From positions 868,001-932,000 of the forward strand of contig JAPFFF010000034.1 in the NCBI GenBank assembly GCA_039105265.1: a stretch of 64,000 bases of DNA, read 5' to 3'. Every line of letters starts with the position of its first letter. The stretch's first letter is position 1. Position numbers and translations under genes: made by a program. The notes under the pieces are model-generated. The model saw only the letters and a program-made list of their open reading frames with translations, made no database searches and was not told the DNA's origin. This DNA comes from Tritrichomonas musculus (taxonomy: Eukaryota > Parabasalia > Tritrichomonadida > Tritrichomonadidae). Positions 56,373 through 64,000 of this stretch are shown piece by piece.

Positions 56373-56973
56373 TATACCCATTCAAATGACATCTATATTT
56401 TTTAAATGATACAAAAATTTAAGAAGTCGATATATATTGAATTTTAATTAAAGTCTTTATTTCAACCATTACATTTTATAATATATGATATAAAATATAT
56501 AAATTATATAATATAATCATTAATTAAATTATTCATTAAGATAAATATAAATTTATTTAATTTTATTTTATATTCAATTTAGTTGTACGACCTTTGTGAA
56601 GACATAAAAATTTTTCAATTTTCAAATCTAACTATTCCTTGCTCATTTACAACATAATCATTAATAACAAAGCTTTGAAGATAATACGTTATAAAGTTGA
56701 TTTTTCAATATCATAGAAAAAATAATCTTGCTTTTTGTATGCATCTGAAATTCTTTCAATTTATTTCAAATTTGAATACATTTTAGCGAAAATATAAAAT
56801 GCACTCAAAAAATCTTCCCTCTCAATTATTTTCTATGCTTTTTTTCTATATATGTTTTACTAAATGCTATATTTCGTTTTTGTTGGTTTTATATAACGCA
56901 TTTTTTAACTTTTTTATATTATTCAAAAATTTTTGGCCTCTCAAAAAGTTGGGACTTCATTTTCTCTTAAAAT

Positions 56974-59124
56974 ATAGGTGGGCCACCAATGAATTTTTAT
57001 AACTTTTGCACCATTAGATAGATTACATATAATAATAAAATAAAATATTAATTATAGTTCATAAATATTAAAGATAAAGTTTTTATGAATAATTTAAATT
57101 TTCATATTTTTTTTGTAAACTATTCAAATAGTATAGATAAAATATTTCAAAAATATTTGAAATAATTTTCTCAAAATTAAAAGAATTTAAAAAGATCATT
57201 CAATTTATATATAGTGCCACAAAAAAAGATTGATAGAAGATTTGAATAGTTTATTTTTTATATAACACAAAAAGTTATAAAAAATAATCGCCTCAAATTT
57301 TGCATACTTTTATTTTATTATAAAAAAAAAAATACAGGTCAATGATAAATATATTTTATGTTAAGTCTATAATATGTTATAAATATAAAATTTATAATTG
57401 CATTATAGAGCCAATAGTTAGATAATTATTATTAAAAAAATTGATAGAATTGAGAGGAAATTTTCTTATCCACAGAATTTAAATAATTTTTTTTTTTTCT
57501 TCATTTTTTTATTAGGTTGATAGCATTAACGAACTCTTAAAACTCTTTCATACTTACCAACCATTATGAAATATGGCATTAATTATTTATTATAATGCAT
57601 ATGCAAAACATAAATGAACTATGGCAATCCACATTGTTCTTCCCAAGGAGCAAAAAGACATATGATTTTTCAGGATTTGGATATTTCATATGGGTCAATT
57701 GAAGGCCAAATTTTGAAAAATTATCTCTCTTTTTGTTTCTTTGAGAAGAACAAAAAAGATTGATTTAAACCAAAACTTATTAAAGGAAAACGATCAAATT
57801 TTTGATAGCAAAAAAGTGTATTAAACACTTATTGAATTTTTTTTCCATCAATCTTTTTTGGTTTCACTATAAGAAAATTTCATTTATTAAGAATAAAAAT
57901 ATCTATTTTAATTTTAAATTAATTGTTTAATTTAATTTTGTTTAAAATTATATCTTGTTGATTATAATCAAAGACAAAATATAAAAAGAAATAAATGATT
58001 TTTTCTATACATAAAATTTTGAATATAACAATTGAAACATGCTATAAAAATTCGTTTTGAAAAAGTTAGAAATAATCAATTATTCGATTATAATGATTTT
58101 GAAAATTTATTAGTATATGATTTATTATAAATATTTTAAAATATTATTTACTATTAGATTTATGTTTATAATATTATAATAAAAATATATTATGTTTATT
58201 TCTATTTAAATTGCTATATTTATAATTTTTATTAAAACTTAGTTTTTTTTTTGAAATTTTAAAAATTCAAATAAATATAAAATAATTTTAATTTTGATTA
58301 TCTTTACTTTTTAAATTTAAAATAAAATATCTCATTTATATATATTTTTAATATATAATTCGATTATGAAATTATAATATTAATATAGATTAATTTAATT
58401 TTAAATTAAGATATTGCTTTTTCTAAAAATCTCAAAATTTCAATAAGGGAAAAATATAAAAAATATTTGAAAGCTATTTTTATAAATTGAGAGAAAATTG
58501 AATAAAAAAAAGCTGATTTTAATTTTTTATGATTTTTTAACAAAGGTCCAATATTCTAGGACATATATCTAATTTTAATTTACCTTTATTTATACCAAAT
58601 TTATTGTTTGACCGTTTATAATTTCTTACCAAGTGGCGCCAAAATTGAATCATTCCGTTAACTAATTCAACTTTTTGAATATGTTTTCCCAATTAACCTT
58701 TATCTTTGAAGTTATGTTATAACTAACTATATCAATAAAAAGCCTGGGCGATGAAGAAACAAAATATCAAAAAGGAAAACATTCAATTTTTTTATATACT
58801 TCTGAAAATTAAAAATACCTTTTATTTTAACTTTTTGGAGAAATCTATTAATTATTTTATATTGTTTCCAGATCATTCTTGATGTATGACATAGATAATA
58901 TCATAAAATAATAGAAATATGTATTTTAATTCATTTGAACTTGTGATATTGCATATCATGTATTAAAAAAAAAGTTGATGAATATTAGTTCAAAATTTAA
59001 TTTAACAACTGCGTCCTATCATATATGTGTTATATAAATATATATTATGAAATTGCTGAATAATTCTTAAAATTCGAAGAAAAAAAGAACTTTTTTAAAG
59101 TCAAAAAAAAAGTGGCCCACCTAT
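56974..59124. mobile_element. TIR element B, 2151 bp, 8-bp TSD
   Basis: Perfect 13-bp inverted repeats ATAGGTGGGCCAC (56974-56986) and GTGGCCCACCTAT (59112-59124) are flanked by the exact 8-bp direct repeat CTTAAAAT (56966-56973 and 59125-59132). The interior is AT-rich and has no plausible transposase; it contains copy 2 of the TA-flanked element. An 8-bp TSD suggests a hAT-type non-autonomous element. Confidence 0.85.
57212..57869 (+). mobile_element. TA-flanked MITE-like element, copy 2
   Basis: A 658-bp copy of the element at 55304-55960, in the same orientation, differing by one base in a T run and almost nothing else. TA flanks at 57210-57211 and 57870-57871. It sits inside TIR element B, so it inserted after B. 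The near identity of the two copies means a very recent jump. Confidence 0.87.
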
Positions 59125-59168
59125 CTTAAAATAAAAAAATATCTCAAATAATAAAGTTGTTGTTCAAA

Positions 59169-59326
59169 TTGTCTTTTATAAAATATTTCCCAGGTAACAA
59201 AAAATATTTCATTTTGATTGCTCAAACATCAAAGAAATAAAGAAGTTTAACGAGATATAAGTATTTAATTATCAATTTCAAAGTGTAATAGTTTTTGTTA
59301 CCTAGGAAATAAATCATAAAAGACAA
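59169..59326. repeat. Inverted-repeat (fold-back) element, 158 bp
   Basis: Arms of about 35 bases pair with a few mismatches: TTGTCTTTTATAAAATATTT then CCCAGGTAACAAAAA on the left, and the inverse ending AAATCATAAAAGACAA on the right. The short loop carries AAGTTTAACGAGATATAAG, which recurs outside near 59362 as AAGTTTAAGGAGATATAAG. Probably a small MITE; no clear target duplication. Confidence 0.6.
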
Positions 59327-59382
59327 AAATAATTGATATTATTATAGTTTATCAAGAAAAAAAAAGTTTAAGGAGATATAAG

Positions 59383-61000
59383 CATTTTTATTTTTAATTG
59401 AAAAAGTTAAGTTTCATTCAAATCAAAGGTAAACGGAGGCCGTTTATTTTGTCCGTTAAAAAAAATAAAAAAACATCAATAACAATTTTTCTTTTGGACC
59501 AGTTATAAAAAAAATCACATCGATGAGAGATATTTCGATATTTTAAAATAATATTATAACTTACGGAGTAGAAATTTATCTTTTTTTTGTACTTTTGATT
59601 ATCAAGGATATTAATCATGAACAAAATGTTTCGATTATTACTTCACTTCTAATGATTTATATTGTATGTCAGCATGTAATATTGGCTATATAGACAAAAA
59701 ATAAAATAATCGTAACATTTCCCTAATATCATAAAAAATTTTTTTCAATGAATTTTTTTATGAATAGTAACTTTTTGTTAAATTATCTAACTTTTTGTGA
59801 TATAATGATAAAACCAAAAGTATATATTGATATATCTTTTCAATGAAAATTTATTTTAGAAACATTTATCATAAATTATTTTTATTTTAATATCTATATT
59901 TTAAAATGTTTTTTTATTTTGAATATCAATGAATATTTGTATATATAATTGAATTTTTTTAAATCATTTGCAACAAATGGAAAAAATAGAAAACAAGTTT
60001 AAATTACAATAAATCATTTAAGTATATGTATTTTTCTTATTATGGTGATGAATTTAAATTTTATTGTCCCCTCCAAAAGATATTAGTTGGCAAAGGAACA
60101 GCCCAATATTAAAAATACTCAACAAAAAAGAACAGTTTAATGATATTCATCAACAGATTCAGTTAATTCAATATCAACACATGCTCAAAAAAACATTTGA
60201 AACAATCAAATTTGATTAATAATTTTTTCATTACCAATCTAATTATTTTTCACAAATTTCATTATTTTTTCATACTTTTTAATAATTATACAAATTATTT
60301 TCATCTATATTTATAAAAAAAATTGATTTACTTTATGCTTACTATAATATGTTCATCAGAATTCCTCAATTTAATATAATATTAGCAATATTTGCATGCA
60401 TTTATATATCTATATTATTTTATATTTTTTTTAAATGCATAATACTATTGGTAAAAAGATTTTAAAATAAGATATTTGAATTTTTAATTCTTTTAAATTG
60501 AATAGTCTTTATTTAAAAATACTGAAAATTTAATGACTTTATTAATTTTTATGTTCTCAATATATTTTGTATATGCTTTCAAAATATTTATTTATAAATA
60601 TGCTTTATACAGAAAAATAATATATTTTAATGTTATATTATAGATAAAATATATTATAAATTATATTAATATATACATATTTAAATATAATTAAATAATA
60701 TATAAAAATGAGTTAGAAAAAACAGTTTCTAGGCAAATTCCTCTTAGAGCACCTAGAAATATTTTGAATACATACTTGACGTTAAAATTCAATTTCTTCA
60801 CTTTTTCTATTAAATATTTTAAAATTGATATTATTCCAATTTCCCTACGACAGATCTTATTTGCTTCTAAATAAAAAATGTTTAAGATAATAAATTAAAT
60901 TTATATTTTATGATTATTTAACGAAATAAGAAAATTGAAAAAAAACCAAATTCGTTTACCTTTTTCAAATCAAAAAGTTTTTTTTTTATTAATAACCCAA
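59383..61000. other. AT-rich intergenic stretch
   Basis: About 1.6 kb upstream of the kinase fusion gene. I see no supported gene, RNA or element. Confidence 0.5.
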
Positions 61001-64000
61001 ATGTCTGATAATTTTTTAGATATCAATCTATTTGAAAAATCTGAGCGAATAGGAAAAGGAAGTTTTGGAGAAGTTTTCAAAATAAAAAGGAAGGGAACGG
61101 AGGAAAATTATGCAGCCAAAATCTCGTATGCTACAATTGATGGAAATGTCGATCAAGAATTACATAATCTTTTGCGTGAAGTTAATATAAATTCCAAAAT
61201 CAATCATCCATCAATTTTAAAATTTATAGGATTTAGTCGTTTTGATTTCAATCACGAGCCAAAACCAGTTATTATTACAGAATATTGTAAGAACGAATCA
61301 TTAAGTCAAATTATTGATTTAGAGAGAAAATCAAGAGCTCTTTTAGATGATACAAGAAAATTATTAACGATATACGGGATTGCATCCGGCATGTCATTTC
61401 TACACGATCATGATATTCTTCATCGTGATCTAAAGCCAGCAAACATACTCATTGATGACTACTTTCTTCCAAAAATTGCAGATTTTGGTCTTTCAAAGAA
61501 AATTCATAAAAAAGATGAAACAATGTCTCTCCAATCGACACCTGGTGTCAAAGGGACTCCTGTTTATATATCTCCAGAAATATATGAATCTTGCAATTAC
61601 ACAAAAGCAGCTGATGTTTATGCATTTGCATTTATTATGTATGAAATTTTAACAAATGAAGAACCATTCAAAAAGTTGTCACCTTTTCAAATTTTTAATG
61701 AAGTTTTAAAGGGCCACAGACCGGATTTTAAATTTCCAATTAATCAAGCTTATAAGGACCTAATTGAAAGATGTTGGACTCAAGATATGAATGATCGGCC
61801 AAATTTTGATTCAATTGTTGATGAATTGAAAAATAATCCAGATTTCATAACTGAATTGATTGATGAAGACGTCTTTCATGAATACATCAACTACATTGAC
61901 AATTGCAAGGGAACATTTGATGATACAAAACAAATCATAAAAGCTGATGATTTTATCAAAAAGTCAAAAAGCAAGTTGTTTATTAAAGTCGATATTAGAA
62001 ACTATCTTGAAAATGCAAAGAATTTCATTTATTCACACGTTGTTAAATGGCTCCCTAAACAAGAGAATCTTTACTTTCCTATTGGTGAATTACACAAGCT
62101 TGATGAAAATCGCAAGCAAATTGTTGGAGATGCAAAAAAATTTATTTATTCGCATGCGGTAAAATGGCTTCCTAGACAGGACAGCATTCTCTTTCCAATT
62201 GATGAATTCAATGAGCTTGATGACGAATGCAAGCAACTTGTTGAAGATGCTAAAAACGACATTCAAAAGCAATTTGATCTTGGAAAAGCTCTAATTGAAG
62301 GAGATCTGAAATTCAAACAAAATGTGAAAATTGGAGTTAAATATCTCGAGAAATCAAGTTCTGCTGGATGCATTGAATCAGCTATTTATTTGAGTCAAAT
62401 GCTAATTAAGAGTGACTTAATTCCTTGTGATCTCGATAAAGCTAAAAAGCATCTCTATAAATTTTTGAATAAAGATGATTCTCGTGTTTTATTTTTATAT
62501 GCAAAAATTCTCAAAAAACAAAAGAAGCAAAAAGACGCTCGTTACTATTTTGAGAAAGGAGCCAATAAAAAATACCCGCAGTCAATGTATGAATATGCCA
62601 AGATGCTTTTCTTAGGAGTAGGAGGAAGTTTAAATGAACAAGAAGCAGAATATCAATTGTTTTTTTCTAAAAACAATTTCGAAAAAAGTGACAAATATTT
62701 CAATGCATTAAATAAAATGAAAGAAAATAAATCATTCAAAAAGCTTCATCAAGAAGCAAAGCATTTTTTTATAAAACAGGTAATCAAATACAATATTGAT
62801 TTGAAATGTAAAACAATTAAAATAGATTCAAATCAAATAGAAATTCTCTTCAATAACAGTTCATTGAGTTCACTTGATTTCATTGATGTTTTACAATTAT
62901 TTGAATCTGTCTCTGTTGAAATTAAATATCCGTCGGATTTATATGACAAAATATTACATCAAGTAATAAATATAAAAGAAGATTTTATTTCAGATATGAA
63001 AATTTGTATTTGTATTTCTGATTTTCAAAATGATGAACATAAATTTGGACCAAATAAGTTCATTAATTCATTTGATTTCTCATCCGATATCCAAAGCATT
63101 CCAAAAGATATGTTTTATAAATGTTCATCTATAACATCCATATCTATTCCATCCTCAGTGGTCACAATCAATGAAGGTGCTTTTAAAAAATGTTCATCAT
63201 TATCTGAAGTTTCATTGGGTGAAAAATCACGTCTTTTAGATATTCAAAGTCATGCCTTTAGTCATTGCTCTTCATTGAAACAAATTGAATTGCCTTCTTC
63301 AATTATAAAAATTGGAGAAAGCACATTTGATAATTGTTCAGCTTTAGAGCAAATAACAGTTCCAAAATCGGTTTCTGAAATTGAATCATATGCATTTAGA
63401 GGATGTGTATCAATAACGCAAGTTGTTATTTCAGCATCTTTGACAAAAATTTCACAGGGAACTTTTGAAGAATGCATATCTCTTTGTGAAATTTCTATTC
63501 CTTCATCAGTAAAAAAAATTTGTTGCGGTGCATTTAAAGACTGCAAATCTCTAAACAAAATATTTATTCCTAATTCAGTAGCCCAAATAGAAAGCTTTGT
63601 TTTCTGTGGATGTTCATCACTTAAAGAAATTATTCTTCCATCTATTTTGACTTATCTTTGGTGTTCTGCATTTAAGGATTGCAAATCACTTCAGCAAATT
63701 TCAATTCCTTCATCAATAGCATCAATTGATGAACATACATTTGATGGATGTGTATTATTAAAAAGTGTGTCAATTCCTCTTGGAGTTACATCTATCGGTT
63801 ATTATGCTTTCGCTAATTGTGAATCTCTGAGTGAATTGGCGATTCCAGACTCTGTTAATTCAATTGGTAAATGTGCCTTTTATTGCTGCTCTTCATTGAA
63901 ACAAGTATATATTTCATCATCAGTAAAAGAAATAAGAGAAAGTGTTTTTGAAAGCTGTTCTTCATTAACAAAAATATCAGTTTCTCCTTTGATTACTTCA
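61001..64000 (+). CDS. Kinase-Sel1-BspA fusion protein (3' partial)
   Basis: ATG 61001 opens a frame of exactly 1000 codons with no stop before the window ends. Residues 9-265 are a complete TKL-like kinase: 'GKGSFGEVF', 'AAKIS', 'HRDLKPAN', 'DFGLSKK', 'GTPVYISPE', 'CWTQDMNDRPNF'. Residues about 335-420 hold a twice-repeated motif of about 42 residues ('FIYSHVVKWLPKQENLYFPI', 'FIYSHAVKWLPRQDSILFPI'). Residues about 425-560 are Sel1-like units ('GVKYLEKSSSAGCIESAIYL'). From about 697 to the edge are at least twelve BspA LRRs ('SSVVTINEGAFKKCSSLSEV'). An active-looking kinase carries two scaffold arrays. No signal peptide is visible, so it is probably cytosolic. Confidence 0.92.
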   Translation, partial: MSDNFLDINLFEKSERIGKGSFGEVFKIKRKGTEENYAAKISYATIDGNVDQELHNLLREVNINSKINHPSILKFIGFSRFDFNHEPKPVIITEYCKNESLSQIIDLERKSRALLDDTRKLLTIYGIASGMSFLHDHDILHRDLKPANILIDDYFLPKIADFGLSKKIHKKDETMSLQSTPGVKGTPVYISPEIYESCNYTKAADVYAFAFIMYEILTNEEPFKKLSPFQIFNEVLKGHRPDFKFPINQAYKDLIERCWTQDMNDRPNFDSIVDELKNNPDFITELIDEDVFHEYINYIDNCKGTFDDTKQIIKADDFIKKSKSKLFIKVDIRNYLENAKNFIYSHVVKWLPKQENLYFPIGELHKLDENRKQIVGDAKKFIYSHAVKWLPRQDSILFPIDEFNELDDECKQLVEDAKNDIQKQFDLGKALIEGDLKFKQNVKIGVKYLEKSSSAGCIESAIYLSQMLIKSDLIPCDLDKAKKHLYKFLNKDDSRVLFLYAKILKKQKKQKDARYYFEKGANKKYPQSMYEYAKMLFLGVGGSLNEQEAEYQLFFSKNNFEKSDKYFNALNKMKENKSFKKLHQEAKHFFIKQVIKYNIDLKCKTIKIDSNQIEILFNNSSLSSLDFIDVLQLFESVSVEIKYPSDLYDKILHQVINIKEDFISDMKICICISDFQNDEHKFGPNKFINSFDFSSDIQSIPKDMFYKCSSITSISIPSSVVTINEGAFKKCSSLSEVSLGEKSRLLDIQSHAFSHCSSLKQIELPSSIIKIGESTFDNCSALEQITVPKSVSEIESYAFRGCVSITQVVISASLTKISQGTFEECISLCEISIPSSVKKICCGAFKDCKSLNKIFIPNSVAQIESFVFCGCSSLKEIILPSILTYLWCSAFKDCKSLQQISIPSSIASIDEHTFDGCVLLKSVSIPLGVTSIGYYAFANCESLSELAIPDSVNSIGKCAFYCCSSLKQVYISSSVKEIRESVFESCSSLTKISVSPLITS

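Larger units (their letters stand above)
55076..56595. mobile_element. TIR element A, 1520 bp, 8-bp TSD
   Basis: The 14-bp perfect inverted repeats AAAGGTCGTACAAC (55076-55089) and GTTGTACGACCTTT (56582-56595) are flanked by the exact direct repeat GTGAAGAC (55068-55075 and 56596-56603). Flanking T bases allow a TSD of 8-11 bp. Inside are the TA-flanked element at 55304-55960 and a broken frame at 56052-56372. An 8-bp TSD suggests a hAT-type element, 9-11 bp a Mutator type. A partial copy of the right end lies at 2142-2345. The element is non-autonomous as it stands. Confidence 0.85.

Noticed and set aside
56799-57002. 67-codon frame overlapping the left end of element B
   Set aside because: Phe/Leu/Lys-rich low-complexity peptide spanning the TSD and TIR of an insertion; a chance frame in AT-rich DNA.

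Overview
The window looks like nuclear DNA of a trichomonad (Parabasalia), most likely a Tritrichomonas foetus-type genome. The reasons are: very AT-rich, intron-poor DNA; large lineage-expanded families (TKL-like kinases, BspA-type leucine-rich repeats of the 'IPSSVTSIG..AF..CSSL' type, Sel1 repeats, DUF3447/ankyrin proteins, discoidin-like domains, beta-helix surface proteins with one C-terminal membrane span); TCA-Y-W initiator-like motifs about 15-25 bases before several ATGs; and many decayed gene copies and small TIR elements. The species is an inference; the family content is read from the sequence.

Layout. 0-5 kb: 3' part of a Sel1 protein, a BTB-like fragment, a doubly frameshifted kinase pseudogene and badly decayed coding remnants. 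5.6-6.1 kb: a 477-bp TIR element with a 10-bp target duplication. 7.4-8.7 kb: C2 protein with a long GYPQQG tail. 9.0-11.8 kb: a DUF3447/ankyrin-BspA gene split by one in-frame TAA. 12-16 kb: MFS transporter fragment, BspA gene and BspA fragments, degenerate tRNA-Asp-like locus, and a U-box-ubiquitin-like fusion gene. 16-18.6 kb: BTB-like/discoidin gene and VPS28 (ESCRT-I) followed by a long in-frame ORF after its stop. 19.8-23.1 kb: surface protein with four discoidin-like repeats, beta-helix and membrane span. 23.4-34 kb: three kinase genes (kinase-discoidin; a five-kinase-domain protein; a single-domain kinase) plus a multi-C2 protein. 34-38 kb: Sel1 pseudogene and an Ariadne-class RBR ubiquitin ligase with an Asn-rich minisatellite. 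38.2-38.7 kb: second copy of the 477-bp element. 39-54.8 kb: an imperfect tandem segmental duplication, each unit holding tRNA-Lys(UUU), an Asn-rich hypothetical gene and the 3' part of a giant adhesin-like gene; only the second adhesin (2370 aa) is intact. 55-59.2 kb: a nest of DNA transposon derivatives, namely two elements with 13-14 bp TIRs and exact 8-bp target duplications, each carrying one copy of a TA-flanked 658-bp element. 61-64 kb: a kinase-Sel1-BspA fusion gene running off the window.

Nothing here forms an operon. The common thread is modular reuse: kinase, Sel1, BspA, discoidin and C2 modules recur in different combinations for signalling and surface contact, and duplication, minisatellite growth and transposition visibly generate and destroy copies.
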